64,000 nt of DNA from Stenotrophomonas maltophilia (GTDB lineage Bacteria > Pseudomonadota > Gammaproteobacteria > Xanthomonadales > Xanthomonadaceae), in contig NZ_RXLZ01000019.1 of NCBI RefSeq assembly GCF_003970865.1, forward strand, positions 1 to 64,000, in the 5' to 3' direction. Position 1 is the first letter of the stretch, and every line of letters starts with the position of its first letter. Below, piece by piece: positions 19,325 through 29,129 of the stretch. A program made the position numbers and the translations under genes. The notes beneath the pieces are model-generated. The model saw nothing but the letters and a program-made list of their open reading frames with translations. It was not told the origin of the DNA and did not search any database.

Positions 19325-20281
19325 TCACAGTTCCGAACGAATGCGCTCGCGCAGCGCCTGCAGATCCTTGGCAAACGCATCGATACCGGTCGCCAGCTTC
19401 TCGGTGGCCATCGGATCGGCCGCCAGGTCGGCGGCGAACTTCGCCGCATCGATCGGGGTCACCGCCGCGCCATCGGCCGCACCGGCCACCAGCTTGCGCG
19501 GCAGCTCGCCGTGGTCGGCGTCCAGCTTCTCCAGCAGGTCCGGCGAAATCGTCAGGCGGTCGCAGCCGGCCAGAGCTTCGATCTGCGCGGTCGAACGGAA
19601 CGAGGCGCCCATCACCACCGTCGGCGAACCGCGGCGCTTGAATTCGGCATACACGCCACGCACGAACTTCACGCCCGGGTCTTCGTCGATGCTGGCCGGG
19701 GCCTGGCCGTTGGCCACGTACCAGTCCAGGATGCGGCCGACGAACGGCGAGATCAGGAACGCGCCGGCTTCGCTGCAGGCCAGCGCCTGGGTCGGGTTGA
19801 AGATCAGGGTCAGGTTGCAGTCGATGCCTTCGGCCTGCAGGATGCGCGCGGCTTCCACGCCTTCCCAGGTCGCAGCGATCTTGATCAGGATCTTCTCGCG
19901 CGGCACGCCGGCGTCGGCGTACATCTGGATGAACTGGCGGGCCTTGGCCACGGTGGCGGCGGTGTCGTGGGCCTGGTCGGCATCCACTTCGGTGGACACG
20001 CGGCCCGGCACCAGCGTGCTCAGCAGCGCGCCGACGCCGATGGTCAGGCGGTCGGCCGCGGCATGCACCACGGCTTCGCGGTCGCCACTCTGCTGGCGGC
20101 CCCAGGCCAGTTCGCGTTCGATCAGCTCGGCGTAGACCGGCAGGTCCAGCGCCTTCTTCACCAGGGTCGGATTGGTGGTGCAGTCCACCGGCTGCAGGCG
20201 CTTGATCGCCTCGTAGTCACCGGTATCGGCAACGACCACGGACAGTTCGCGCAGCTGGGACAGTTTGGACGGGGTACTCAT
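19325..20281 (-). CDS. tal: Transaldolase (TalB type)
   Basis: Transfers a dihydroxyacetone unit between sedoheptulose 7-phosphate and glyceraldehyde 3-phosphate in the non-oxidative pentose phosphate pathway. At 318 residues it is the TalB-size class. The Schiff-base lysine is Lys134 in [11 protein letters not shown], and CTTNPTL (residues 34-40) is the N-terminal signature. It lies on the minus strand downstream of rnk (50 bp). Its 3' end faces the repeat-rich region. Confidence 0.96.
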   Translation of the reverse strand: MSTPSKLSQLRELSVVVADTGDYEAIKRLQPVDCTTNPTLVKKALDLPVYAELIERELAWGRQQSGDREAVVHAAADRLTIGVGALLSTLVPGRVSTEVDADQAHDTAATVAKARQFIQMYADAGVPREKILIKIAATWEGVEAARILQAEGIDCNLTLIFNPTQALACSEAGAFLISPFVGRILDWYVANGQAPASIDEDPGVKFVRGVYAEFKRRGSPTVVMGASFRSTAQIEALAGCDRLTISPDLLEKLDADHGELPRKLVAGAADGAAVTPIDAAKFAADLAADPMATEKLATGIDAFAKDLQALRERIRSEL

Positions 20282-20331
20282 TACGGCTCCTGGTGCAGGG
20301 GGATCGAATCGCGCGCGGTGCGCAGCGGTAA

Positions 20332-20736
20332 TTAGGGGCGGTCGTTGTGGACCGCGGTCACGCGCAGGCGCAGCTTGCGGCCGCCGGGCGCGTTCCAGTC
20401 GATGCTCTGGCCGATCGAAAGGCCGAGCAGGGCACTGCCGACCGGGGCCAGCACGGAAACCTTGCCTTCATCGACGTTGGCTTCGCGGGGGAAGACCAGG
20501 GTCAGGACGTGCTTCTCGCCCGACACTTCATCTTCGCACTCCACGCGCGAATGCATCATGACGATGCCTTCGGGAATCTGGTCCGGTGCCAGCACGGTGG
20601 CACGGTTGAGTTCTTCAGCAAGCGCGAGCGCGGCAGGCGTCTGGCTCAGCGCAGGGGACTCGAGCATGGCGTCCAGGCGGTCCATGTCGAAGGTGGAAAC
20701 GGTGATCGACGGCGGCAGGCCGCTGGCGGTACTCAT
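20332..20736 (-). CDS. rnk: Nucleoside diphosphate kinase regulator Rnk (GreA/GreB-like)
   Basis: A 134-residue RNA polymerase-associated protein of the GreA/GreB C-terminal fold. [21 protein letters not shown] is the FKBP-like segment where factors of this family contact polymerase. In Pseudomonas and E. coli Rnk affects Ndk levels. The N-terminal coiled coil is short ([12 protein letters not shown]) as in Rnk, so transcript-cleavage activity is unlikely. ATG 20736 ([10 protein letters not shown]) is preferred over 20766, since the SD-like AAGGAGCTTC lies just upstream. Confidence 0.88.
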   Translation of the reverse strand: MSTASGLPPSITVSTFDMDRLDAMLESPALSQTPAALALAEELNRATVLAPDQIPEGIVMMHSRVECEDEVSGEKHVLTLVFPREANVDEGKVSVLAPVGSALLGLSIGQSIDWNAPGGRKLRLRVTAVHNDRP

Positions 20737-20764
20737 GGTGAAGCTCCTTGGTTGAAAGCCATGC

Positions 20765-20790
20765 AAAAGGCGGCACCTGCTGGCGCCGCC
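20765..20790 (-). terminator. Rho-independent terminator after oxyR
   Basis: On the minus strand, GGCGGCGCC and TGCCGCC form a stem followed by TTTT, about 70 bp downstream of the oxyR stop and just upstream of rnk. It separates the oxyR transcript from rnk-tal. Confidence 0.7.
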
Positions 20791-20859
20791 TGTCTGTATT
20801 GTGGGGACAAATGCGGCCGGAATCGACTCCTGACGATTCCAGGCCGGTGCTGCGGGGGT

Positions 20860-21822
20860 TCAGCCGTTCAGCGCGGGGCCGGGCAGGGCGGCAGTGTCGC
20901 CGGCGGCGTTGACCGCCTCCAGGGTGAACAGCGCCTGTGGCAGGCGCTTGAACTGGTCGGCCAGCTCCATCAGGAAGTCGTTCATGGCCGAGCTGCGGCG
21001 CCAGATCATGGCGATGCGGCGGCTGGGACGACCTTCGCCGGTGAAGTCGAGCAGGCGGATGTTGTTCGAGCGCGGCACCGGCGGCTGCACCGAGAGGCTC
21101 GGCAGCAGGGTGATGCCGACGTCGGCGGCGACCATCTGCCGCAGGGTTTCCAGGCTGGTGGCGCGGAACTCGGACTTCTCGTTGGCGCCGAACAGGCGGC
21201 AGACTTCCAGTGCCTGGTCGCGCAGGCAATGCCCGTCTTCCAGCAGCAGCAGCTTCTGCGTGGCCAGTTCCTGCACGTCCAGGTGTTCGCGACGGGCCAG
21301 CGGGTGGCGCCCGGAGACGGCCAGCAGGAACGGTTCCTCGAACAGGAACTCGGCATGCAGCTGGTCGTCGATTACTGGCAGGGCCAGCAATGCAGCGTCG
21401 AGCTTGCCTTCGCGCAGGCGGTCCAGCAGCACATCGCTCTTTTCCTCGACCAGCAGCAGTTCCAGCTCCGGGAAGCGATCGCGGATGCGTGGGATCACAT
21501 GCGGCAGCAGGTACGGGCCGAGGGTCGGGAAGATCCCCAGGCGCACCGTACCGGCTTCCGGGTCGCGGCTGCGTCGCGCCGCTTCCTTCAGCTGTTCCAC
21601 TTCGGACACGATCACACGCGCCCGTGCCGCCGCTTCCTGGCCGGCCGGGGTCAGCATCACCTTGCGCGGTGCGCGTTCCACCAGTGGCAGGCCCAGCTCT
21701 TCTTCCAGCTTGCGGATCTGCGTGGACAGCGTCGGCTGGCTGACAAAGCAGGAGGCGGCAGCCCGGCCGAAATGCTTGTGGTCGGCCAGGGCTACCAGGT
21801 ACTTCAGATCACGTAGGTTCAT
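20860..21822 (-). CDS. oxyR: Hydrogen peroxide-inducible regulator OxyR
   Basis: LysR-type activator that senses H2O2 through a disulfide. The 320-residue product has an N-terminal winged helix (SFVSQPTLS-type recognition region, here CFVSQPTLSTQIRKLE). The redox pair is intact at the E. coli positions, Cys199 (EDGHCLRDQ) and Cys208 (LEVCRLFGA), followed by FRATSLETLRQMVAA. It lies 85 bp downstream of ahpF on the same strand, so it may be partly read through from ahpC, its own target. Confidence 0.97.
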   Translation of the reverse strand: MNLRDLKYLVALADHKHFGRAAASCFVSQPTLSTQIRKLEEELGLPLVERAPRKVMLTPAGQEAAARARVIVSEVEQLKEAARRSRDPEAGTVRLGIFPTLGPYLLPHVIPRIRDRFPELELLLVEEKSDVLLDRLREGKLDAALLALPVIDDQLHAEFLFEEPFLLAVSGRHPLARREHLDVQELATQKLLLLEDGHCLRDQALEVCRLFGANEKSEFRATSLETLRQMVAADVGITLLPSLSVQPPVPRSNNIRLLDFTGEGRPSRRIAMIWRRSSAMNDFLMELADQFKRLPQALFTLEAVNAAGDTAALPGPALNG

Positions 21823-21907
21823 CCTTACACCCCAGGGGTAACGGACCGGCTGACGGCGTGGTTACCCGACAGGCAGACAATGCTCCCGGTGATCTGGGAA
21901 CGGTGGA

Positions 21908-23500
21908 TCAGGCAGCTTCAGCAACGGCACCGCTGCTGTTGCTCACCGACGAGCGGATCAGGTGGTCGAACGCGCTCAGTGCGGCGGTCGAACCGGCGCC
22001 CATGGCGATGATGATCTGCTTGTAGGGTACCGTCGTGCAATCGCCAGCAGCGAACACACCCGGCAGGTTGGTCTGGCCGCGGTCGTCGATGACGACCTCG
22101 CCACGCGGCGACAGCGCCACGGTGTCCTTCAGCCACTCGGTGTTGGGCAGCAGGCCGATCTGCACGAAGATGCCTTCCAGCTCGACGCGGTGGGCGTCGC
22201 CGCCGATGCGGTCCTTGTAGACCAGGCCGGTGACACGGCTGCCGTCGCCCAGCACTTCAGTGGTCTGTGCGCTGGTCAGCACGGTGACGTTGGCCAGGCT
22301 GCGCAGTTTCTTCTGCAGCACTTCATCGGCGCGCAGGCTGGAATCGAACTCCAGCAGGGTTACATGCGACACGATGCCGGCCAGGTCGATGGCTGCTTCC
22401 ACGCCGGAGTTGCCGCCGCCGATCACCGCCACGCGCTTGCCCTTGAACAGCGGACCATCGCAGTGCGGGCAGTACGCCACGCCCTTGTTGCGGTACTGGT
22501 CTTCGCCCGGCACGTTCATCTGCCGCCAGCGTGCGCCGGTGGACAGGATCACCGAACGCGACTTCAGCACCGCGCCGTTTTCCAGCTGCACCTGCACCAG
22601 ACCGTCTTCACCGGCCGGCACCAGCGCACTGGCGCGCTGCAGGTCCATGATGTCCACCTCGTACTCGCGCACGTGCTGTTCCAGCGCCGTGGCCAGCTTC
22701 GGGCCTTCGGTCTCCTTCACCGAAATGAAGTTCTCGATCGCCATGGTGTCCAGCACCTGGCCACCGAAACGCTCGGCGGCGATGCCGGTGCGGATGCCCT
22801 TCCGTGCGGCGTAGATCGCCGCTGCAGCGCCGGCCGGGCCACCGCCCACCACCAGCACGTCGAAGGCGTCCTTGGCGGCGATCTTCTCGGCATCGCGCTT
22901 GCCGGCATTGGTGTCCAGCTTGGCCACGATCTGCTCGAGGGTCATGCGGCCCTGATCGAACACCTCACCGTTGAGGTACACGGTCGGCACCGACATGATC
23001 TCGCGCTTCTCGACTTCGTCCTGGAACAGGGCACCGTCGATGGCCACATGCTGGATGCGCGGGTTGAGTACCGCGGCCAGGTTCAACGCCTGCACCACGT
23101 CCGGGCAGTTCTGGCAGGACAGCGAGAAGTAGGTTTCGAACTTGTACTCGCCTTCCAGGTTCTGCACCTGCTCGATCAGCTCAGCGGTAGCCTTGGACGG
23201 ATGACCGCCCACCTGCAGCAGGGCCAGCACCAGCGAGGTGAACTCGTGGCCCATCGGCAGGCCGGCGAAGGTCAGGTGGATGTCCTGGCCCGGGGTGCCC
23301 AGGTCGAAGGACGGCACGCGGCCCTGGCCATCGCGCAGCACCTGCAGCGAGATCTTGTCCGACAGGCTGTCCAGGGTCTGCAGCAGTTCCAGCATTTCCT
23401 GCGACTTGGCGCCATCGTCGGCGTGCGCGGTGATCTGGATCGGGCGGGTCACGCGCTCCAGATAGGTCTTCAGCTGCGACTGCAGGTTGGCGTCCAACAT
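21908..23500 (-). CDS. ahpF: Alkyl hydroperoxide reductase subunit F
   Basis: NADH-dependent flavoprotein disulfide reductase that reduces AhpC. The 530-residue product has an N-terminal double thioredoxin-like domain with redox site SCQNCPDV (around residue 130), an FAD motif [12 protein letters not shown], the active-site CPHCDG in the pyridine nucleotide domain, and a C-terminal GDCT. It lies 225 bp downstream of ahpC; the spacer holds a strong inverted repeat that may set the AhpC:AhpF ratio. Confidence 0.97.
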   Translation of the reverse strand: MLDANLQSQLKTYLERVTRPIQITAHADDGAKSQEMLELLQTLDSLSDKISLQVLRDGQGRVPSFDLGTPGQDIHLTFAGLPMGHEFTSLVLALLQVGGHPSKATAELIEQVQNLEGEYKFETYFSLSCQNCPDVVQALNLAAVLNPRIQHVAIDGALFQDEVEKREIMSVPTVYLNGEVFDQGRMTLEQIVAKLDTNAGKRDAEKIAAKDAFDVLVVGGGPAGAAAAIYAARKGIRTGIAAERFGGQVLDTMAIENFISVKETEGPKLATALEQHVREYEVDIMDLQRASALVPAGEDGLVQVQLENGAVLKSRSVILSTGARWRQMNVPGEDQYRNKGVAYCPHCDGPLFKGKRVAVIGGGNSGVEAAIDLAGIVSHVTLLEFDSSLRADEVLQKKLRSLANVTVLTSAQTTEVLGDGSRVTGLVYKDRIGGDAHRVELEGIFVQIGLLPNTEWLKDTVALSPRGEVVIDDRGQTNLPGVFAAGDCTTVPYKQIIIAMGAGSTAALSAFDHLIRSSVSNSSGAVAEAA

Positions 23501-23573
23501 CGGGTCTTCTCCTGGCTTCAGGCAAACAGGGGGCGTGGCACCGCTGTAGAAGGTAGCGGACCAGCAGGGGGTA

Positions 23574-23652
23574 GGGGTGAACCCAAGACAGCGACCGTGG
23601 AAGGGGCTGGCTGGCCAAGGCGGGCGAGCGTTGGCTGTCTTGGGTTCACCCC
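23574..23652. promoter_or_regulatory. 19-bp perfect inverted repeat in the ahpC-ahpF spacer
   Basis: Arms 23574-23592 (GGGGTGAACCCAAGACAGC) and 23634-23652 pair perfectly around a 41-nt loop. It lies between ahpC and ahpF, which are otherwise one transcription unit. A stable hairpin here could terminate some transcripts or protect the ahpC 3' end, giving more AhpC than AhpF. There is no U-tract on the minus strand, so processing or stabilisation is more likely than intrinsic termination. Confidence 0.75.
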
Positions 23653-23725
23653 CACGCCGGCGGGGGGGCCGGCACGGGGATGAAGGGCTCGCTGTGGCGT
23701 GGGGCCACGGCAGGCCGGTACTGCC

Positions 23726-24289
23726 TTAGATCTTGCCGACCAGGTCCAGCGACGGGGTCAGGGTCTTCTCGCCTTCCTTCCACTTGGCCGGGCAGACCTG
23801 GTTCGGGTTGGCGGCGGTGAACTGGGCAGCCTTCAGCTTGCGCAGGGTCTCGGACACGTCACGGGCGATCTCGTTGGAGTGGATCTCCAGGGTCTTGATC
23901 ACGCCTTCCGGGTTGATGATGAAGGTGCCGCGCAGGGCCAGGCCTTCTTCCGGAATGTGCACGCCGAAGGCATTGGTCAGCTGGTGGGTCGGGTCACCGA
24001 CCAGCGGGAACTGGGCCTTGCCGACGGCCGGCGAGGTTTCGTGCCACACCTTGTGCGAGAAGTGGGTATCGGTGGTGACGATGTAGACCTCGGCGCCGGC
24101 CTTCTTGAACTCGGCGTAATGGTCAGCGGCGTCTTCGATCTCGGTCGGGCAGTTGAAGGTGAAGGCTGCCGGCATGAAGATCAGGACCGACCACTGGCCC
24201 TTCAGGGTGCTGTCGGAGACCTTGATGAACTCGCCATTCAGGTAAGCATTGGCTTCGAACGGCTGGATCTGGGTGTTGATCAGGGACAT
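23726..24289 (-). CDS. ahpC: Alkyl hydroperoxide reductase subunit C (peroxiredoxin)
   Basis: Typical 2-Cys peroxiredoxin that reduces H2O2 and organic peroxides, recycled by AhpF. The 187-residue product has the peroxidatic cysteine in FTFNCPTEIED and the resolving cysteine in NQVCPAKWKEG. An OxyR-like operator lies about 80-120 bp upstream. Highly expressed homologues have the same optimal codon use as seen here. Confidence 0.97.
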   Translation of the reverse strand: MSLINTQIQPFEANAYLNGEFIKVSDSTLKGQWSVLIFMPAAFTFNCPTEIEDAADHYAEFKKAGAEVYIVTTDTHFSHKVWHETSPAVGKAQFPLVGDPTHQLTNAFGVHIPEEGLALRGTFIINPEGVIKTLEIHSNEIARDVSETLRKLKAAQFTAANPNQVCPAKWKEGEKTLTPSLDLVGKI

Positions 24290-24370
24290 CGTTTTTCCTC
24301 TGGGTGAAGGGGAGTGGGTGAATCGACAGGACCTAGGTTACCGATTCGCTCGCGATAAGAACAATCCATT

Positions 24371-24400
24371 GATTGCATCTATTTGATAGATGGAGTCTAT
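24371..24400 (-). promoter_or_regulatory. Putative OxyR operator upstream of ahpC
   Basis: An AT-rich island in GC-rich DNA. ATAGATGGAGTCTAT (24386-24400) matches the OxyR half-site pair ATAGnTnnnAnCTAT except one inner base, and a further CTAT lies at 24379-24382 with helical spacing. It is 80-110 bp upstream of the ahpC start, within the promoter region. The oxyR gene itself is two genes downstream. Confidence 0.65.
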
Positions 24401-24544
24401 CAAAATACCATGAGCCGGCACTGAACCTTGCCGCCCTCATCCTGCAACTGCCTGTGTGACAAGGGAAATCTCCCCGAGGCGCGGAATGGGGCCGATAGCC
24501 CCTCCTTATTCCCTCCGGCGGAACCTGAACCGATTGCAGCTTTT

Positions 24545-24603
24545 GTAGAGCCGAGCCCATGCTCGGCTGCGGGTGGAGCAGCCGAGCATGGGCTCGGCCC
24601 TAC
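24545..24603. repeat. SMAG dimer directly upstream of prmC
   Basis: Two SMAG units head to head: GTAGAGCCGAGCCCATGCTC and its inverted copy, ending CCTAC. They can fold into one stem of about 25 bp with a short spacer. The element ends only 9 bp before the prmC ATG (24613), so it would occupy the 5' leader and possibly the ribosome-binding site. Confidence 0.9.
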
Positions 24604-24612
24604 AATTGCGGA

Positions 24613-25470
24613 ATGTCTTTCCAAACCGAACCCTCCCTGCGCCAGACCGTGGCTGAGGCCAGTGCCCGCCTGGGCGGCGTCGAAGCCCGCCACGAGGCGG
24701 AGCTGCTGCTGCTGCACGTACTGGACCGCCCGCGCAGCTGGCTGTTCGCCCACGCCACCGATCCGCTGCCCGCCAATGACCAGGCCGCCTTCGAGGCGTT
24801 GCTGGCCCGCCGCGTAGCCGGTGAGCCGGTGGCCTACCTGACCGGCCGCCGCGGATTCTGGACGCTCGACCTGGAGGTCGACCCGGCCACGCTGATCCCG
24901 CGTCCGGAAACCGAGCTGCTGGTCGAGCTGGCGCTGGAGCGGCTGCCGCCAGACCAATGGCTGCAACTGGCTGACCTGGGCACCGGCAGCGGTGCGATCG
25001 CCCTGGCACTGGCCAGCGAACGGCCGCTGGCGCAGGTGCTGGCCACCGATGCCAGCCCGGGCGCGCTGGCCGTGGCCGCGCGCAATGCGGCCCGCCATGA
25101 TCTGCGCAACGTCCGCTTCGCCGAGGGCGGGCACGACTGGTATGCGCCGCTGCAGGGCGCGCGCTTCGACCTGATCGCCAGCAACCCGCCGTATATCGCC
25201 AGCGACGATCCGCATCTGGAACAGGGCGACTTGCGTTTTGAACCGGCTACCGCGCTGGCCTCCGGCGTGGATGGCCTGGATGACATCCGCCGCATCGTAG
25301 ACGGTGGCCAGGCCCACCTGCTGCCCGGCGGCTGGCTGCTGATCGAGCACGGTTGGGACCAGGGCGAGGCGATCCGCGCGCTGTTCGACGCGGCGGGTTT
25401 TGCGGAGGTGCAGACCGTGCAGGATCTGGAGCAGCGCGACCGCATCACCCTGGGCCGACGTCCGGCCTAG
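24613..25470 (+). CDS. prmC: Peptide chain release factor N5-glutamine methyltransferase PrmC
   Basis: SAM-dependent methylation of the GGQ glutamine of release factors RF1/RF2. The 285-residue product has an N-terminal helical bundle (1-75), the SAM motif [16 protein letters not shown] (119-134) and the catalytic NPPY at 191-194. ATG 24613 follows the SMAG dimer by 9 bp. prfA, the usual neighbour, is not here. Confidence 0.95.
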   Translation: MSFQTEPSLRQTVAEASARLGGVEARHEAELLLLHVLDRPRSWLFAHATDPLPANDQAAFEALLARRVAGEPVAYLTGRRGFWTLDLEVDPATLIPRPETELLVELALERLPPDQWLQLADLGTGSGAIALALASERPLAQVLATDASPGALAVAARNAARHDLRNVRFAEGGHDWYAPLQGARFDLIASNPPYIASDDPHLEQGDLRFEPATALASGVDGLDDIRRIVDGGQAHLLPGGWLLIEHGWDQGEAIRALFDAAGFAEVQTVQDLEQRDRITLGRRPA

Positions 25471-25518
25471 AATGGAGGTTCTCCTGCCCCGGCAGGGCAT
25501 CACCCTGGAGCTGCAAGC

Positions 25519-26460
25519 ATGCGTACGCTGTACCCCGCCATCACCCCCTACGACGTCGGCACCCTGAAGGTCGACGACCGCCACACGCTGTACTTCGAAC
25601 AGTGCGGCAACCCGGACGGCAAGCCGGTGGTGATGCTGCACGGTGGCCCGGGCGGCGGCTGCAGCGACAAGATGCGCCAGTTCCACGACCCGTCCAAGTA
25701 CCGCATCATCCTGTTCGACCAGCGTGGTGCCGGCCGTTCCACCCCGCACGCCGACCTGGTGGACAACACCACCTGGGACCTCGTCGCCGATATCGAGAAG
25801 CTGCGCGAGCACCTCAAGGTCGATCGCTGGCAGGTGTTCGGTGGCAGCTGGGGTTCGACCCTGGCGCTGGCCTATGCCGAAACCCATCCGCAGCGCGTGA
25901 CCGAACTGGTCCTGCGCGGCATCTTCATGCTGCGTCGCTGGGAGCTGGAATGGTTCTACCAGGAAGGCGCCAACCGCCTGTTCCCGGATGCCTGGGAGCA
26001 CTACCTCAAGCCGATCCCGTCGGTGGAGCGTCATGACCTGATCTCGGCCTTCCACCGCCGCCTGACCAGCGAAGACGAGACCACCCGCCTGGATGCGGCC
26101 AAGGCCTGGGCGGTGTGGGAAGGCGCGACCAGCTTCCTGCATGTCGATGACGACTTCATCAACAGCCACGAAGACCCGCACTTCGCGCTGGCGTTTGCCC
26201 GCATCGAGAACCACTACTTCGTCAACGGCGGCTTCTTCGAAGTGGAAGACCAGCTGCTGCGCGACGCGCACCGCATCGCCGATATTCCCGGCGTGATCGT
26301 GCACGGCCGCTACGACGTGGTCTGCCCGCTGGCCAACGCCTGGGACCTGACCAAGGTCTGGCCGAAGGCGAAGCTGGAAATCACCCCGGCCTCGGGCCAC
26401 TCGGCGTTCGAGGCCGAGAACGTGGACGCGCTGGTGCGCGCCACCGATAGTTTTGCCTGA
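25519..26460 (+). CDS. pip: Prolyl iminopeptidase
   Basis: Alpha/beta-hydrolase that removes N-terminal proline from peptides (family S33). The 313-residue product has the oxyanion motif HGGPGGG, the nucleophile Ser110 in GGSWGS, Asp266 in GRYD and His294 in SGHS, so the triad is complete. No signal peptide is present, so it acts in the cytoplasm. It lies 48 bp after prmC and is followed by a SMAG cluster. Confidence 0.96.
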   Translation: MRTLYPAITPYDVGTLKVDDRHTLYFEQCGNPDGKPVVMLHGGPGGGCSDKMRQFHDPSKYRIILFDQRGAGRSTPHADLVDNTTWDLVADIEKLREHLKVDRWQVFGGSWGSTLALAYAETHPQRVTELVLRGIFMLRRWELEWFYQEGANRLFPDAWEHYLKPIPSVERHDLISAFHRRLTSEDETTRLDAAKAWAVWEGATSFLHVDDDFINSHEDPHFALAFARIENHYFVNGGFFEVEDQLLRDAHRIADIPGVIVHGRYDVVCPLANAWDLTKVWPKAKLEITPASGHSAFEAENVDALVRATDSFA

Positions 26461-26463
26461 TCG

Positions 26464-26724
26464 GTAGTGCCGGCCGCTGGCCGGCAACGCCTCACCGGTA
26501 GCGCTGGGCCATGCGCGGCGCTACCAACCCTCATCCACGCATGGCGTGGATCTACTGTGCATTGCGGCGCTACCGACAGTAGAGCCAGGCCATGCCTGGC
26601 TGTTCCTGCTTTGGATCCTCATCCACGCATGGCGTGGATCTACCACAGCCTGGTAGTGCCGGCCGCTGGCCGGCAACTGGGAAACGGTTGGATCGCGCAG
26701 ACGACGGCCAGCGGCCGGCGCTAC
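26464..26724. repeat. SMAG cluster, seven units
   Basis: Seven palindromes in 260 bp: 26464-26486, 26498-26524, 26531-26555, 26579-26601, 26619-26643, 26653-26675 and 26705-26724. Three stem classes alternate: TGCCGGCC/GGCCGGCA, ATCCACGC/GCGTGGAT, and GCGCTGGG- or AGCCAGGC-type. Most begin with GTAG or end with CTAC. They fill the gap between the convergent pip and lysR-type genes. Confidence 0.92.
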
Positions 26725-27620
26725 CAATCTCCGGCCAGCAACGCGTCGGCCAGCACCTGCAGCTTCGGCGAATGCTGGCGCGACGGCGGGTAGATCAACG
26801 ACAGTTCGCGGCTGCGGCCCTCGAACGGCTGCAGCACGCGCTGCAGGCGGCCGTCGGCCAGCGCGTCGGCCACTGCGAAATCCATCACCTGCACGATGCC
26901 GATACCGGCGATGGCCGCTTCCACCAGCGGATCGCCGCTGTCGAACACCATCCGCGTCGGTGGCGTGAACTCGCGCAGCTGCCCGTCCTGCAGGAACTGC
27001 CAGTCCACCAGCCGGCCACTGCGCAGATTGCGCACCGCCAGGCACGCGTGATCCTGCAGCGCGGCCACATCGTCCGGTGCGCCACAGCGGGCCAGATAGG
27101 CGGGGCTGGCCACCGTCACCCAGCGCAGCGGCCGCAATGGCCGCGCGACGATGCGCTGGTCGGCGATGACGCCGGTGCGCAGCGCGGCATCGAAGCCTTC
27201 CTCGACCAGATCGACCAGGCGGTCGCTGAGCACGGCTTCCACCTGCAGCTGCGGATGCTGTTGCAGCAACGGCGCCAGCATCGGCACCAGCACCTTGCGC
27301 CCGAACATCGACGGCGCACTGATCTTCAACGTGCCCGAGGGCGTGCACGGGCGGTCGGCCAGTTGCCGCTCGGCATCGTCCAGGCCGGCCAACAGTGGTG
27401 CCACCTGTTCCACGAACTGGCGGCCATCCGGGGTCAGCGCCACGTTGCGGGTGTTCCGCTGCAGCAGCTTCACCCCCAGCGACACTTCCAACCGCCCGAT
27501 CGCACGGGACAGGCCGGACTGGCTCAGGCCCAGCTGGCCGGCAGCCACGGTGAAACTGCGGGCTTCGGCCACCTGCACCAGCATGCGCACCGCATTGAGG
27601 TCCATCGAGGCTGCATTCAT
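26721..27620 (-). CDS. LysR-family transcriptional regulator
   Basis: A 299-residue regulator with an N-terminal winged helix-turn-helix (LGLSQSGLSRAIGRLEVSLGVKLLQR) and a periplasmic-binding-protein-like effector domain; it resembles the CrgA/AaeR-type group. It is divergent from the DHA2 transporter gene (90 bp apart) and is the likely local regulator of it. ATG 27620 gives MNAASMDLNAVRMLVQVAEARSF; 27605 is an alternative. The ligand is unknown. Confidence 0.85.
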   Translation of the reverse strand: MNAASMDLNAVRMLVQVAEARSFTVAAGQLGLSQSGLSRAIGRLEVSLGVKLLQRNTRNVALTPDGRQFVEQVAPLLAGLDDAERQLADRPCTPSGTLKISAPSMFGRKVLVPMLAPLLQQHPQLQVEAVLSDRLVDLVEEGFDAALRTGVIADQRIVARPLRPLRWVTVASPAYLARCGAPDDVAALQDHACLAVRNLRSGRLVDWQFLQDGQLREFTPPTRMVFDSGDPLVEAAIAGIGIVQVMDFAVADALADGRLQRVLQPFEGRSRELSLIYPPSRQHSPKLQVLADALLAGDW

Positions 27621-27710
27621 GCGGAAAATCATGACAGAAATGGCGGGTAGGGGGTTTATTGATTCGGCCGCATCAATGAGACTGCGCTCCCCCATCGATC
27701 CAGACCGCCG

Positions 27711-29129
27711 ATGCCTCCCCTCAAATACCCGCGCTGGGCGCTGACCCTGCTGGCCACCGCACAGCTGATCATCGCCCTGGATGCCACCATCATCTTCGTC
27801 GCCCTGCACGACATGGGGCGCGCGCTGCAGATCAATGCGCAGCAGCTGCAATGGGTGGTCAGTGCCTACACCGTCGCCTTCGGCGGCAGCCTGCTGCTGG
27901 GAGGCCGTGCCGCCGACCTGATCGGCCGCCGCCGCTTCTACCGGCTGGGCATGCTGCTGTTCGCGCTGGCGTCGCTGCTCGGTGCGCTGGCGCCGAATGC
28001 CACCCTGCTGATCATCGCGCGTGCTGCGCAGGGCATCGGTGCCGCACTGCTGTTCCCGGCCACGCTGGCGCTGATCAACACGCTGTACGCGGAAGGTCCA
28101 GTGCGCAACCGCGCGCTGGCGATCTGGAGCATGGCCAGCGCGGTGGGCCTGGCGCTGGGCACGCTGCTGGGTGGCGTGCTGACCCAGGCGTTCGGCTGGC
28201 CGGCGGTGCTGGCGGTGATCGTGCCGCTGGCTACGGCGTGCGCGGTCGCTGCCGGTGCGTGGCTGCCGGCCGATGGTCCACGGGTGCAGGGCCGTTCATT
28301 CGATCTGGCTGGTTGCCTCACTGTCACCGCCGGCGGCAGCCTGCTGGTCACCACCCTGGTGCAAGGGCCGGAATGGGGCTGGACGGCGCCGGCCACGCTG
28401 ATCTGCCTGCTGCTTTCAGCCGTACTGTTGACGGTGTTCGTACAGATCGAAAAGCGCAGCCGTGACCCGCTGATGCAGTTTTCGCTGTTGCGTCTGTCGG
28501 GCCTGCGCGCTGCGCTCGGCCTGACCTTCGCCTTCATGAGCAGCTATGGCGTGCAGTACTACTTCCTGGCGCTCTACTTCCAGGATGGCTATGGCTGGAG
28601 CCCGCTGCAGGCCGGCATGGCCTTCCTGCTGCCGACATTGGTGTGCACCTTCGGCATCCGTATTGCCGAACGCATGCTGCGGCGCCGTTCGCCACGGCAG
28701 GTACTGGCCTGGGGCTTCGCCGCCGGTGCCATCGGCATTGCCGCGGTGGCGCTGGCGATGCCGCATGGCGCCAGCTACTGGCCGCTGCTGCCGGGAATCG
28801 TGGTGCTCAGCATCGGCCAGGGCATGAGCTGGACGGCGATGTGGATCGTGGCCGGGCAGGGAGTGCCGGGTCCGCAGCAAGGCGTCGCGTCCGGCATGGC
28901 GGCCACCGCCCAGCAGATCGGCGGCGCCTTGGGACTGGCGGTACTGGTGATGATCGCCAACGCCGCACGCGGCACGCAGGCAGCAACCAGTCCCGATGCC
29001 CTGCAGGGCATGGTCAATGCACAGTACGGTGCCGCGCTGTTCGCGGCGCTCGGCGTGGTGATCGCGCTGGGCCTGCGCCCGGCGCCGGTAGACTCGGCAG
29101 CGACTGCCTGCCTGAGCACCGACGCATGA
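27711..29129 (+). CDS. MFS transporter, DHA2 family (14 TM)
   Basis: A 472-residue inner-membrane drug:H+ antiporter-type protein with about 14 hydrophobic segments. The N-terminal LDATIIFVALHDM is the DHA2 motif D1 region (normally LDxTIVNVAL), GGRAADLIGRRRFYRLG is motif A, and the motif C-like GPEWGWTAPATL is weak. The neighbouring divergent LysR regulator suggests substrate-induced expression. The substrate is not predictable. Its stop overlaps the next gene as ATGA. Confidence 0.88.
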   Translation: MPPLKYPRWALTLLATAQLIIALDATIIFVALHDMGRALQINAQQLQWVVSAYTVAFGGSLLLGGRAADLIGRRRFYRLGMLLFALASLLGALAPNATLLIIARAAQGIGAALLFPATLALINTLYAEGPVRNRALAIWSMASAVGLALGTLLGGVLTQAFGWPAVLAVIVPLATACAVAAGAWLPADGPRVQGRSFDLAGCLTVTAGGSLLVTTLVQGPEWGWTAPATLICLLLSAVLLTVFVQIEKRSRDPLMQFSLLRLSGLRAALGLTFAFMSSYGVQYYFLALYFQDGYGWSPLQAGMAFLLPTLVCTFGIRIAERMLRRRSPRQVLAWGFAAGAIGIAAVALAMPHGASYWPLLPGIVVLSIGQGMSWTAMWIVAGQGVPGPQQGVASGMAATAQQIGGALGLAVLVMIANAARGTQAATSPDALQGMVNAQYGAALFAALGVVIALGLRPAPVDSAATACLSTDA

